Positions 53,056 to 61,743 of a stretch of DNA of 64,000 nt are shown piece by piece. The stretch is taken from positions 62,001 through 126,000 of the forward strand of contig NZ_FOQY01000020.1 of assembly GCF_900113865.1 (NCBI RefSeq). Direction: 5' to 3'. Origin of the DNA: Streptosporangium canum (GTDB lineage: Bacteria; Actinomycetota; Actinomycetes; Streptosporangiales; Streptosporangiaceae). Position 1 is the stretch's first letter; each line of letters begins with the position of its first letter. A program made the translations under genes and the position numbers. The notes beneath the pieces are model-generated. The model did not search any database and was not told where the DNA came from. It saw nothing but the letters and a program-made list of their open reading frames with translations.

Positions 53056-53382
53056 TTTCAAACCCCATGCCGGGGTGATTTTCGCCTCCTCCCCCCGCAT
53101 AGACGTCCGGCCCGTGGTAATTCGGCACCCGTCGAACCACCCGTAGACCACGAAGATCGGGCAAACACCTTTCCGCGGCATGTCGCAACCGCCCTTGGGC
53201 GCTTGCCCCGCGTACTAGAAAGCGCCTAGAGAAAACGTCGCGGTGTCTCATGCCGGAAACGGGCCGGCGAGACCGCGCGGGCATCTCCGCGTCCGAGCCA
53301 CGGGCGCGGGACGACCGGGCATGTGAGCGGGCCATGGCCCGCTCACGCGCCTTCCGCACGCGGCCAGCGGACAAGGATCAAC
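53056..53382. other. Intergenic region between the transglycosylase-like paralogs
   Basis: A gene-free 327-bp stretch. I looked for a c-di-AMP (ydaO) riboswitch, common before such genes, but see none of its conserved segments. Short CTAG-containing repeats (TACTAGAAAGCGCCTAGAG, 53213-53231) may be promoter-associated. Confidence 0.4.
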
Positions 53383-53877
53383 ATGAACGGATACCGCGTT
53401 CTGCGGAATACAGTCGTGACCGCGCTCGCCGCTTCGACCATGGTCGGATCCGCCGAGATCGGGCGGGCCGAGGAGATCGCGGAACCGGCGAGGAGGGGAC
53501 CGGCGATGACGGTCCACCGGGGCATCTGGTTCACCCAGGCCCAGCCGAAGATCGTACTCACCACGAGGACCAGCAGGAGCAGGAACAAGGCGATCGCGTT
53601 CCGCCTCGTCTCCCGCCGGCTGTGGTCCCACAGCCAGTTCCGCTGCCTGGACAGTCTCTGGACCAGGGAGAGCAACTGGAACCACCAGGCGCACAACCCG
53701 TCATCGGGAGCCTACGGCATCCCGCAGGCACTGCCGGGCTCGAAGATGAGCGGCAGCGGCGGGGACTGGCGCTCGAATCCGGCCACCCAGATCAGCTGGG
53801 GCCTTCGCTACATCAAGAGCCGATACGGATCTCCGTGCGGCGCATGGGGTCATTTCCGGTCCAGTAACTGGTACTGA
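53383..53877 (+). CDS. Small secreted lytic-transglycosylase-like protein 2
   Basis: A 164-residue paralog of the upstream gene. The ATG at 53383 has AAGGA upstream. It replaces the simple signal with a longer hydrophobic/charged N-terminus (about 1-75) before the SLT-like domain: LDSLWTRESNWNHQAHNPSSGAYGIPQALPGSKM and WRSNPATQISWGLRYIKSRYGSPCGAWGHF. Catalytic Glu is kept. Tandem duplication with N-terminal divergence suggests different timing or export. A hairpin follows. Confidence 0.85.
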   Translation: MNGYRVLRNTVVTALAASTMVGSAEIGRAEEIAEPARRGPAMTVHRGIWFTQAQPKIVLTTRTSRSRNKAIAFRLVSRRLWSHSQFRCLDSLWTRESNWNHQAHNPSSGAYGIPQALPGSKMSGSGGDWRSNPATQISWGLRYIKSRYGSPCGAWGHFRSSNWY

Positions 53878-53912
53878 CCCGAGGAGTCTTCAGGGGAAGG
53901 GAGCACTCCTCA

Positions 53913-53942
53913 GACGTCCGGGGCTCACGGGTCCCGGACGTC
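53913..53942. terminator. Hairpin terminator between convergent genes
   Basis: Perfect 10-bp arms GACGTCCGGG (53913-53922) and its complement (53933-53942) with a 10-base loop; the second arm overlaps the stop codon of the TetR gene. Confidence 0.75.
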
Positions 53943-54573
53943 ATCTCTTCAGCTGCACGGCTATCGCCTGGATGAGCAGTTCCAGGCCGAACTCGAACTC
54001 CGACTCGTGGTCGCAGTCGACCAGCATCGGAGCCAGCCCGCTCACCTGGGGGAACAGCAGGGGATCGACGTTCTCGACAGCGATGTCGGGGCGGTGGACC
54101 GGGGCGAACGTCGGGGTGACCCCGACCTCCCGCAGCAGCGAGCCCACGATGTAGGCGATGAACACGCGCAGGATGCGGACCGCCTCGTGCCCGCCGAACC
54201 CGGCGCTGCGCAGCGTGGCGAGCGCCCGCTCGACCGGCAGCAGCCCGGCGGTCGACTGGAGCTGGCGGCTGACCACCACCATCGTGCAGCGGGGATAGTG
54301 GTGGGCGATCTGCCGGAAGGCGAGCGCCTGCATCCGCACGCGGTCGGTCCAGTCGGCGTCCGGGTCGTCGGAGAACTCGATCTGCGACAGCACGGTCTCG
54401 GCCACCCCGTCGAGCAGCGCGGACTTGTTGGGCACGTGGTTGTAGAGCGACATCACGCCCACCCCCAGATCGGCCGCGATCCTGCGCATGGACACCGCGT
54501 CGGCGCCCTCACGCTCGATCAGGTCGATGGCCGCGGCGACGATGCGCGGACGGGACAGTGGCTCTGCGGGCAT
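53941..54573 (-). CDS. TetR-family regulator
   Basis: A 210-residue repressor. The N-terminal HTH is RPRIVAAAIDLIEREGADAVSMRRIAADLGVGVMSLYNHVPNK (about 8-50, shown in pieces: SMRRIAADLGVGVMSLYNHV is the recognition region). The C-terminal half matches the TetR_C_1 type ligand domain. It diverges from the ferritin-like gene across an 87-bp gap holding a 15-bp dyad, the probable operator for both. Confidence 0.9.
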   Translation of the reverse strand: MPAEPLSRPRIVAAAIDLIEREGADAVSMRRIAADLGVGVMSLYNHVPNKSALLDGVAETVLSQIEFSDDPDADWTDRVRMQALAFRQIAHHYPRCTMVVVSRQLQSTAGLLPVERALATLRSAGFGGHEAVRILRVFIAYIVGSLLREVGVTPTFAPVHRPDIAVENVDPLLFPQVSGLAPMLVDCDHESEFEFGLELLIQAIAVQLKR

Positions 54574-54600
54574 ATCGCCATTGTCTCCTCATCTTGACGC

Positions 54601-54647
54601 ACGTACACCGTACGTGCGACTCTCGCGAGTGTACGTACGGTGTACGT
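54601..54647. promoter_or_regulatory. 15-bp perfect dyad operator between TetR and ferritin-like genes
   Basis: ACGTACACCGTACGT (54601-54615) is repeated inverted at 54633-54647, 17 bases apart. Each arm itself contains a GTAC-N3-GTAC box, so the region offers two symmetric TetR sites about 32 bp apart, with CTCGCGAG (54621-54628) at the centre. A TTGACG -35 (54594-54599) precedes it. Coordinated repression of both divergent genes is likely. Confidence 0.75.
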
Positions 54648-54660
54648 CTCTGGAGGCCGC

Positions 54661-55776
54661 ATGTCGACTCACGATCTCTACACGATCCCGGCCGAGCTCT
54701 CCACGTGGGACGTCGAGGCGGCCGGAGCCGCCCGCTTCACGTGGGAGTACGACGACGGCAGGGACCGCATGCTCGCCCTTTACCAGAAGGGCAAGGACAA
54801 GCAGTGGGACTCCGTCAAACGCATCGACTGGAGCCTTGAGGTCGATCCGTACAACGTGCTCGGCATCCCCGACACCACCATCGCCATCCATGGCACGCCC
54901 CTGTGGGACCGGATGGACGACCGGCAGCGGCAGGACATCCGCCTGCACGGCGCCGCCTGGCAGTTCTCCCAGTTCCTCCACGGCGAGCAGGGCGCGATGA
55001 TCTGCTCGGCCCGCATCGTGGAGTCGGTCCCCGACCTCGACTCCAAGTTCTACGCCGCCACCCAGACCATGGACGAGGCCCGGCACGCCGAGACCTACGC
55101 CCGCTTCCTGCAGGAGAAAGTCGGCCTCGCCTACCCCATCAACGAACACCTCAAGGCCCTGCTGGACAGCACGCTGAGCGACTCCCGCTGGGACATGCCC
55201 TACCTCGGCATGCAGGTGCTCATCGAGGGCCTGGCCCTGGCCGCCTTCGGCGTGATGCGCGACATCACCACCAAGCCGCTGCCCAAGCAGATCCTCGCCT
55301 ACGTCATGCAGGACGAGGCCCGGCACGTGGCCTTCGGCCGGATGGCGCTGCGCGACTACTACAGCCAGCTCACCGAGGCCGAGCTGCGCGAGCGCGAGGA
55401 CTTCGTCATCGAGGGCTGCTACCTGATGCGCGACCGGCTGCGCGGCCGGGAGACGTGGGAGAGCGTCGGCCTGAACAGATCCGAGGTCGCCGAAGCCATG
55501 GAGTGCGTCGACCGGTCCGAGTACCTCAAGCTGTTCCGCTCCCTGCTGTTCAGCCGCATCGTGCCATGCGTCAAGGACATCGGCCTGTGGAGCCCCCGCC
55601 TCCAGCAGGCCTACGCCGACATGGGCGTCCTGGACATGGCCGGCCAGAGCCTGGACACGCTGATGAGGCAGGACGAGGAGATCGCCGACAGGATCGACGC
55701 CGAGCGCTTCGCCGTGGAGGAGGCCGAACGCCACGCCGAGGTCGCCGAGACCGTGGCCATGGGCGCCGAGTCCTAG
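54661..55776 (+). CDS. Diiron ferritin-like/R2-like oxygenase-family protein
   Basis: A 371-residue four-helix-bundle protein. The ATG at 54661 has TGGAGG just upstream. Iron ligands are visible as E in HGEQGAM, E-x-x-H in MDEARHAETYARF, E in LIEGLALAAFG and the second E-x-x-H in QDEARHVAFGRMAL. This layout is that of ferritin-like diiron proteins related to R2/AurF-type oxygenases. Substrate unknown. Divergence from a TetR repressor suggests ligand-induced expression, perhaps for lipid or xenobiotic oxidation. Confidence 0.85.
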   Translation: MSTHDLYTIPAELSTWDVEAAGAARFTWEYDDGRDRMLALYQKGKDKQWDSVKRIDWSLEVDPYNVLGIPDTTIAIHGTPLWDRMDDRQRQDIRLHGAAWQFSQFLHGEQGAMICSARIVESVPDLDSKFYAATQTMDEARHAETYARFLQEKVGLAYPINEHLKALLDSTLSDSRWDMPYLGMQVLIEGLALAAFGVMRDITTKPLPKQILAYVMQDEARHVAFGRMALRDYYSQLTEAELREREDFVIEGCYLMRDRLRGRETWESVGLNRSEVAEAMECVDRSEYLKLFRSLLFSRIVPCVKDIGLWSPRLQQAYADMGVLDMAGQSLDTLMRQDEEIADRIDAERFAVEEAERHAEVAETVAMGAES

Positions 55777-55820
55777 CCGGCGGTCGTGGCGTCGCCCGCC
55801 GTGGACACGGCGGCGCGGGT

Positions 55821-56144
55821 CTACCGCAGGAGCACGAACACCACGGCCCCGGCCGCGGCGGCGAGGGTGCCGAGCCAGGCGATGACGGCGTCAGCCCGCT
55901 CGTCGAGGGGGCTGCCCTCGTGCAGGGCGTGTTGCACGCGCTGGTAGCGGACGCCGGTGCGGGCCAGCAGGACCGCGCCGCACAGGGCGGCCAGGGCGAA
56001 GGGGACGACGGTGATCAGATGGGTGCCGGCGCGCAGCCCGATGCCCGCGGCGCCCAGACCGCTGACGGCGAGCAGGGCGGCCGTGCGGACCCAGGCCAGC
56101 CGGGTCCGCTCGTTCTGCAGCCCCTCGTCCCACAGGGGACTCAT
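55821..56144 (-). CDS. DUF202 membrane protein
   Basis: A 107-residue protein with the DUF202 signature ERTRLAWVRTAALLAVSGLGA and three predicted membrane helices. The ATG at 56144 overlaps the stop of the neighbouring DUF202 gene by four bases, so the pair is one operon. Function of DUF202 proteins is not established. Confidence 0.85.
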   Translation of the reverse strand: MSPLWDEGLQNERTRLAWVRTAALLAVSGLGAAGIGLRAGTHLITVVPFALAALCGAVLLARTGVRYQRVQHALHEGSPLDERADAVIAWLGTLAAAAGAVVFVLLR

Positions 56145-56482
56145 CGGCCCAGCAGGATAAGGATCATGGCGAGCACGGCCACGGTCGCCACGCCGTACCC
56201 CAGCAGGGGGGCGATGGCGGGAGGCGGGAGCGGGGTGGCGCTGCGCAGGGCACGCTGGACCCGGCGCCAGCGGGGATAGGCCATCGCGGCCGACAGGGCC
56301 GACAGGCACACCAGGGTGAGGGCGAGCACGGTCCGCATCCAGGGCACGAACACGTCTTCGGAGACCGCGGCCATGGCGACGCCGCCCGCGCTCAGTGCGA
56401 GCGACGTGCTCAGCCAGGTCAGAAAGGTGCGTTCGTTCGCGAGCGTGAACCGGGGATCCGGTTCGTTGCCGGGGCTGTCCAT
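56141..56482 (-). CDS. DUF202/YidH-like membrane protein
   Basis: A 113-residue protein with the N-terminal YidH-type motif DPRFTLANERTFLTWLSTSLAL and three membrane helices. It precedes and overlaps the second DUF202 gene by four bases. Pairs of one YidH-like and one shorter DUF202 protein are common in bacteria and may form a hetero-oligomer. Role unknown. Confidence 0.88.
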   Translation of the reverse strand: MDSPGNEPDPRFTLANERTFLTWLSTSLALSAGGVAMAAVSEDVFVPWMRTVLALTLVCLSALSAAMAYPRWRRVQRALRSATPLPPPAIAPLLGYGVATVAVLAMILILLGR

Positions 56483-56573
56483 GGGAACGACGCTATTTCA
56501 GCGACATTCCCCCTAGAGAACCCGGGATTGCCCGAAAGCCCCGGACGGAGACGGCGGTGAGCTGCGAAAAGCC

Positions 56574-56975
56574 TCAGCCGCAGGCGGAGGTGAGCTGCTC
56601 GACCCACTTGACCGAGTCGGTCGCGACCTTCTGCCCCGCGTCGACGGCGCTGTTGGCGTCGGTGACGTTCAGGCCCTCCAGGTCCTTGGCGACCCCGTCC
56701 GCGGCCTCCTTGAGGGTGGTGTTGGCCGCCTTGTCGGCCAGGTCGCCGAGCTTGGCGGCGCCGTCGTTCAGCGCCTTCTCCATCGCGGCGGGGTCCTCGA
56801 TCAGAGGGGTGATCTTCTGGACGGTGTCGGTGACGATGGCGGCGGCCTGCAGGCACTGCTGGGCCTTGTCCACGCCCTCGCTCACCTGCTGGATCTCGGA
56901 GCATCCGGTGGTGATGAGTACAGCGGCCAGCGCGGAGGCGGCGAGGACGGGGATCCGTCGCGGAAGGGGTCGCAT
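56574..56975 (-). CDS. Small lipoprotein
   Basis: A 133-residue protein with a lipobox LITTGC (Cys about 25) and a soluble helical remainder rich in Ala, Asp and Lys (SEIQQVSEGVDKAQQCLQAA). One more Cys pair (about 41 and the C-terminal SACG) may form a disulfide. No domain is recognised. It is expressed alone. Confidence 0.8.
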   Translation of the reverse strand: MRPLPRRIPVLAASALAAVLITTGCSEIQQVSEGVDKAQQCLQAAAIVTDTVQKITPLIEDPAAMEKALNDGAAKLGDLADKAANTTLKEAADGVAKDLEGLNVTDANSAVDAGQKVATDSVKWVEQLTSACG

Positions 56976-57212
56976 GCCCCGACCCTACCCAACGGGCCGG
57001 TACGGCAGGCGCCGTCGCGCACGTCCGCCAGGCCGTGAACGCGCGGAGTAAGGTGGTCGTACCTGTTCCGCCCGGACCGGGAGCCGCCGCGGGCCGAGCC
57101 GGACGGCACCTCCCGGCGGCGGCGTCGTCATGGACGATCCCGCCCGTGGACGGGCTCATCGCACCAGGGCTCCGGCCGTACGATCGCCTGAGATATCCGC
57201 ACAAGGGGAAAC

Positions 57213-57470
57213 ATGCCTACCTGCAAGCATCTCGCTCTGACCGAGGACCCGTCCCCTCGCACGCCCCAGGGCTGCGAGGAGTGCCTCAGCACCGGCATGC
57301 GCTGGGTCCACCTGCGCAGGTGCCTGTCGTGCGGGCACATCGGCTGCTGTGACTCCTCACCCGGCAAGCACGCGACCGCCCACTACAAGGAGACCGACCA
57401 TCCGACCGTGGCCTCCTTCGAACCGGGCGAGGACTGGCGGTGGTGCTACATCGACAACATCATCGGCTAG
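57213..57470 (+). CDS. UBP-type zinc-finger protein
   Basis: An 85-residue protein that is almost all one zf-UBP domain: CKHLAL, CEECLSTGMRWVHLRRCLSCGHIGCCDSSPGKHATAHY and HPTVASFEPGEDWRWCYID. The Cys/His ligands of the three-zinc fold are complete. AAGGGG precedes the ATG at 57213. In eukaryotes this fold binds ubiquitin tails. Its bacterial role is unknown, although such stand-alone copies are common in actinomycetes. Confidence 0.93.
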   Translation: MPTCKHLALTEDPSPRTPQGCEECLSTGMRWVHLRRCLSCGHIGCCDSSPGKHATAHYKETDHPTVASFEPGEDWRWCYIDNIIG

Positions 57471-57589
57471 TGCGCTGACCGCACAGGTCCGCCGGGCCGG
57501 TGGTCGATTCATCGCGCGAGAGCCGACTGGATGTCGTCGGATCCGGTCCGACCGGTGGAGATCGGCTTCGCCCCGATATCCTGCGCCAC

Positions 57590-58387
57590 GTGATCAACTC
57601 ATCCGCGAATCCCGACGATGCCGAGGTTGCGATAGCTGCGGCCCGTGCGGGCGCGGACGTGGTGCGCAACCTGTACGGCCGGCGGCTCACCCGCATCGAC
57701 AAGGGCGCCGGGGACTTCGCCACCGCCGCCGATGTGGAGGCCGAGAAGACGATCATCGGTGTCATCCGTGCCGCTCGGCCCGATGACGCGGTGCTCGGCG
57801 AGGAAGGCGGTCGGCAGGGTGCGGCCGACGCTGTGCGCCAGTGGTTGGTGGATCCCTTGTGCGGCACGCTGAACTACGCCGCCGGCAACATGCTGGTGGC
57901 CGTCAACGTGGCGCTGCGCGACGGGGCGGCGGCGGTGGCGGACCCGTTCAGCGGAGAGGCGTTCTTCACCCGCGGTGAAAGCGCCTGGGTGCGGCACGAC
58001 GGGGTCGACGCGCGGTTGGCGCCCACGTCGGCCACTCGGCTGGTGGACGTCAACCTGGACCCGCCGTTCCCGAGCGCGCCCGGGTTCCGGGCCGTGGACC
58101 TGCTGGCCCACCCCGAGTTCGTCAAGCGGTTCCGGCCACGGGTCGTGTCCACGACGCTGGCGCTGGCCTGGGTCGCGGCCGGCAAACGCGCCGCGTATGT
58201 CACCGATGGCAGTGACCTGTCCGAGAGTGTGCATTTCGCCGCCGGCATCGCTGTGTGCCGGGCCGCCGGCTGCGTAGTCACCGGAGTCGACGGCGCCCCG
58301 ATCGGGCAGGCAGGCCGCGGGCTTGTGGTGGCCGCCGACGCCGAGACCCACGGGCTGTTGATGTCGATGATCCGCGGCCGAAGCTAG
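57590..58387 (+). CDS. Inositol-monophosphatase-fold protein with altered metal site
   Basis: A 265-residue member of the IMPase superfamily. KGAGDFATAADVEAEK and LGEEGG keep the usual first metal region, but the DPxDGTxN motif reads DPLCGTLN, with Cys91 in place of the second Asp. The later WDxAAG motif reads SVHFAAG, losing both Trp and Asp. Two of the metal-binding acidic residues are thus missing, so classical Mg-dependent phosphatase activity is doubtful. The GTG start at 57590 fits the fold; a GTG at 57500 would add 30 residues. Confidence 0.8.
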   Translation: MINSSANPDDAEVAIAAARAGADVVRNLYGRRLTRIDKGAGDFATAADVEAEKTIIGVIRAARPDDAVLGEEGGRQGAADAVRQWLVDPLCGTLNYAAGNMLVAVNVALRDGAAAVADPFSGEAFFTRGESAWVRHDGVDARLAPTSATRLVDVNLDPPFPSAPGFRAVDLLAHPEFVKRFRPRVVSTTLALAWVAAGKRAAYVTDGSDLSESVHFAAGIAVCRAAGCVVTGVDGAPIGQAGRGLVVAADAETHGLLMSMIRGRS

Positions 58388-58505
58388 TGCTGCGACGTGG
58401 GTCAGGCTGCCGTCCGGAGCGGGCGTCCGCCCCAGCGGGCCGAGGCGTCCACGCTCTTCGCCGCAGGCCCGTACCGCACCCCCGACGGATCAACGGGCGC
58501 GACCA

Positions 58506-60089
58506 CTAAACGCGCTCAAGGGTGGCCTCCTCGAAGTCGAGCTCCTGCATGACCCTGCGGAGCACCTCGTCGTCGATCCGCCCCTCGTCGCGGAGCCGGA
58601 CGAGCACCTCGCGCTCGGCCGCCAGCATCTCCCTGCGCAGCCGCCGGTAGACGGTGCTCGGCGTCTCCTCGCCCGCCGGGCCGGTGCCGCCGCCGAGCCG
58701 CTCCCACGCGGAGAGCGCCCGGCGTTCGGACCGTGACCTGAGCTGGTCGACCACGTCCTCGTGGACGTCGACGGTCCTCCCGGCCACCAGTTCCTCCAGC
58801 CGGGCCAGCCCGGCGGCGGCCGCCGCCTGCTGGGCGGCGGCCTCGGCGAGGTTGTCGGCGAAGATCTCCTGTTCGTTGGAGATCTTCAGCCGCCGGATGA
58901 TCGCTGGGAACGACATCCCCTGGATCAGCAGGGTGCCGATCACCACCACGAAGGTGAGGAAGAGCAGCGTGTCGCGACCGGGGAAGTCCTGCGGGAGGGC
59001 GAAGGCCGCCGCCAGGGAGACCACCCCGCGCATGCCCGCCCAGCTCACGATGACCACGTTCTGCCAGGAGGGCGCGTGCGGCTCGCGCCGGCGGACCTTC
59101 CTGGAGAGGATTCTGGGCAGGTAGATGCCGGGCACGACCCAGACGACCCTGGCGAGCACCGTGGCGGCGAAGACGGCCAGCGCCATCCCGGCGAGGTTCC
59201 ACGGGTCCGCGCCCCGCAGCGCCTTCATGATCGGCCAGAGCTGCAGGCCGATCAGCACGAACACGATCGACTCCAGGAAGAAGCCCAGGACCCGCCAGAC
59301 GGCGTCGGACAGGAGCCGGGTGCCGAAGGCCGCGGTGGGCAGGCGGTGGCCGATGTAGAGGCCGACGATCACCACCGCGATCACCCCGGAGACGTGCACG
59401 CTCTCGGCCGCGAGGTAGACCGCGAACGGGATGAGCAGCATGACGGTGTTCTCGACGAGCGAGTCCCGCAGGAGCACCAGCCCCCGGGCCAGGATCCAGG
59501 CGAGCACGACACCGATCACGACGCCGCCCACCGCCGCGTAGAGGAACCTCGCGGACGCGTCCAGCCAGGTGATGCCCGCTCCCATCGCGGCGGCGATGGC
59601 CACCCGGTACGCGGTGAGCGCGGTGGCGTCGTTGAACAGGCTCTCCCCCACCAGGATGGTGACCACCTTGCGGGGCAGCCCGAGCCTGCGGGCCACCGCG
59701 ACCGCGGCGACCGCGTCGGGCGGCGCCACGATCGCACCCAGCGCGAACGCGGCGGCCAGCGGCAGCGCGGGAAGGAGCAGGTGGGTGACCCAGCCGACGA
59801 CCAGGGTGGTGAACAGCACCAGCCCGACCGAGAGCAGCGCGACCGGACGGCGGACCGCCTTGAGCCTGAGATAGGAGCTCTCGATCGCGGCGGAGTAGAG
59901 CAGCGGCGGCAGGAACACCAGCAGGACCAGCTCGGGGTCCAGTTCGTACTGCGGCACCAGCGGCGACAGCACCAGCCCCGCCAACACCAGCAGCAGGGGG
60001 GCGGACCAGCCCCTGCGCCTGGCCACCGCCGCCACCGCGATCGCGATGACCGGCACGACCAGTATCTGTAGCACCGACGCTTGGTTCAT
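58506..60089 (-). CDS. Na+/H+ antiporter (CPA1 family)
   Basis: A 527-residue transporter with about 12 membrane helices in the first 410 residues and a cytoplasmic tail of about 120. APPDAVAAVAVARRLGLPRKVVTILVGESLFNDATAL carries the ND ion-binding pair, and LLVFLPPLLYSAAIE and SWAGMRGVVSLAAAFALP are typical CPA1 segments. ATG 60089 has GGGAGCGGGG upstream. It would exchange sodium (or potassium) for protons. The charged helical tail could be regulatory. Confidence 0.92.
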   Translation of the reverse strand: MNQASVLQILVVPVIAIAVAAVARRRGWSAPLLLVLAGLVLSPLVPQYELDPELVLLVFLPPLLYSAAIESSYLRLKAVRRPVALLSVGLVLFTTLVVGWVTHLLLPALPLAAAFALGAIVAPPDAVAAVAVARRLGLPRKVVTILVGESLFNDATALTAYRVAIAAAMGAGITWLDASARFLYAAVGGVVIGVVLAWILARGLVLLRDSLVENTVMLLIPFAVYLAAESVHVSGVIAVVIVGLYIGHRLPTAAFGTRLLSDAVWRVLGFFLESIVFVLIGLQLWPIMKALRGADPWNLAGMALAVFAATVLARVVWVVPGIYLPRILSRKVRRREPHAPSWQNVVIVSWAGMRGVVSLAAAFALPQDFPGRDTLLFLTFVVVIGTLLIQGMSFPAIIRRLKISNEQEIFADNLAEAAAQQAAAAAGLARLEELVAGRTVDVHEDVVDQLRSRSERRALSAWERLGGGTGPAGEETPSTVYRRLRREMLAAEREVLVRLRDEGRIDDEVLRRVMQELDFEEATLERV

Positions 60090-60158
60090 CCCCGCTCCCA
60101 CACCGCTATGGGCGATCAGCCTACGGGACCTCTCCCGTCGGCGCCCCTGCGGTGCCGA

Positions 60159-61487
60159 TCACCAGTCGCGGCGCTCGTCCCGGTCCTCGCGGCGGCGGTC
60201 GTCATAGCGCTGGTCGTCGTAGCGCTGGTCGTCGTAGCGCTGGTCGGGACGGAGCCGCTCACCGGTGGAGTGCGGCGGGTCCTGGACGTAGGGGCGCGGC
60301 ATCCGCTGCTCGGCCTGCTGGCCGCGCAGCCCCAGCGGGTCGGACGGGTCCACGTCCTGCTGGTAGGCGGGCGGCGAGCCGTACAGGTCGCGCAGGTCCG
60401 CCGGGTGACCTGCCTGCTGGGGATGGTGCGGGGCGGCGGGCTGCTGTGCCCCGAAGGCGTATGGATCGGGCTGGGCCGGGGCGGGGTAGCCGTAGCCGTC
60501 GGGCTGCGCGCCGTAGGCCGACTGCTGCTGCTGGGCCGCGAAGCCGAAGGGGTCGGTGGAGTGCTGCTGCCCCTGGGCCGCGTAGGGATCGGCGTGCGAC
60601 TGGTGGGCGGAGGCCGGGAACTGCTCGATGTGCGGTGTGAAGGGATCCACCGGCTGCTGCCGGGCGACCGGGGGGGCGAACGGGTCCACCGGCTGCTGGG
60701 CGGGCACGCCGTACGGGTCGGGCTGCTGGGCCTGCGGGGACACGCCGTACGGGTCGGGCTGCGGGGCCTGCGGGGACACGCCGTACGGGTCGGCCTGCGG
60801 GGCGGGCACGCCGTAGGGGTCCGGCTGCTGGGCCCCGTAGGGGTCACCGGGTATCTGGTAGAGCGCCTCGGCGGGACCGGCCCCGCGGGGCTCGACCGGC
60901 TGCGGCTGCCCGTAGGGCAGGGAGTCACCCACGATCATGTTCTCCCGCGGCACCACGTCGGCCGGGCCGTACCCGTCGGCGGGACCGTACCCGTCGGCGG
61001 GACCGTATCCGGCGGCCGCGCGGTCCTGGGACCGGTCCAACGGCGGCACGGCGCCCCGCGCGACGAGCACGTCGTTGGGGCCGAGGGCCGCGACCTGGCG
61101 CGGCTCGTCCGGCGGAGGGGAGATCTGGGTGGCCGGGTCGGCGTACTGCGGCTGGGCGTAGTCCTCGGGGCGCGGCCGGGCGTACTGCCCGGTGCCGGGG
61201 AACTCCCCGTGCTCCTGGTAGTCGCCCGCGGGTGCGGCCTGCTGCTCGCCCACCTCGTCGGGATACTGGCCCCCCGCCTCGACGAAACCCTCGTCGAGGG
61301 TGTCCACCAGGCGGCCCACATCCTGCATGGGCATCCGGAAACTGGCACTGCACATCTCGCCGCGCCACAAGCTCAGCACCAGCGTGCCTTCGTGCCAGGT
61401 GACCCGGAGAACCCGCTCCTGGCCACGCTCGTCAAAGAACACTTCGCCGAACGACGGCAACGGGACAACTTCCGACATGGAAGACAT
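60159..61487 (-). CDS. Hypothetical protein with a small N-terminal domain and long Gln/Pro/Tyr repeat tail
   Basis: A 442-residue protein. Residues 1-75 form a compact conserved-looking domain (VLRVTWHEGTLVLSLWRGE, then RMPMQDVGRLVDTLDEGF). The rest is disordered and repetitive: YGPADG repeats (about 165-180), QQPDPYGV units (about 220-260), QPVDPF units, and a final RYDDQ repeat (about 425-440). Similar architecture occurs in many actinobacteria with no known role. The Tyr/Pro/Gln tail may be phosphorylated or drive condensation. Confidence 0.75.
   Translation of the reverse strand: MSSMSEVVPLPSFGEVFFDERGQERVLRVTWHEGTLVLSLWRGEMCSASFRMPMQDVGRLVDTLDEGFVEAGGQYPDEVGEQQAAPAGDYQEHGEFPGTGQYARPRPEDYAQPQYADPATQISPPPDEPRQVAALGPNDVLVARGAVPPLDRSQDRAAAGYGPADGYGPADGYGPADVVPRENMIVGDSLPYGQPQPVEPRGAGPAEALYQIPGDPYGAQQPDPYGVPAPQADPYGVSPQAPQPDPYGVSPQAQQPDPYGVPAQQPVDPFAPPVARQQPVDPFTPHIEQFPASAHQSHADPYAAQGQQHSTDPFGFAAQQQQSAYGAQPDGYGYPAPAQPDPYAFGAQQPAAPHHPQQAGHPADLRDLYGSPPAYQQDVDPSDPLGLRGQQAEQRMPRPYVQDPPHSTGERLRPDQRYDDQRYDDQRYDDRRREDRDERRDW
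60198..60242. repeat. 15-bp tandem repeat encoding RYDDQ
   Basis: Three consecutive copies of a 15-base unit near the 3' end of the gene above encode a five-residue repeat. Further tandem units occur around 60718-60812 (about 42 bp) and 60960-61010 (15 bp), so the tail gene is prone to length change. Confidence 0.75.
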
Positions 61488-61743
61488 AGTGCTTTAACCA
61501 GCCTTTATTCGTCCACTCGACCTCGGGAAACTCTACCGAACCGGTCTTTCCGTCCCCACCTTCCATCACTATGACACCAAAACGGGCGATCTTCTTTGAT
61601 CGTTGGGAGGCCGGTGAGCCGGATGATCCTGCCAGTTTGCCATGCGTGCCGGGCTCCGGGTCCCGGAATTCCGGGATGCGCCCGGCCGGTGACTGCCCGG
61701 AGCCAGCCGCGATCGTCGGGCGGAACGGGTACGGTTGGCTGTC

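Noticed and set aside
52440-53382. c-di-AMP (ydaO) riboswitch expected before transglycosylase-like genes
   Set aside because: Conserved segments of the motif are not visible in either upstream region.
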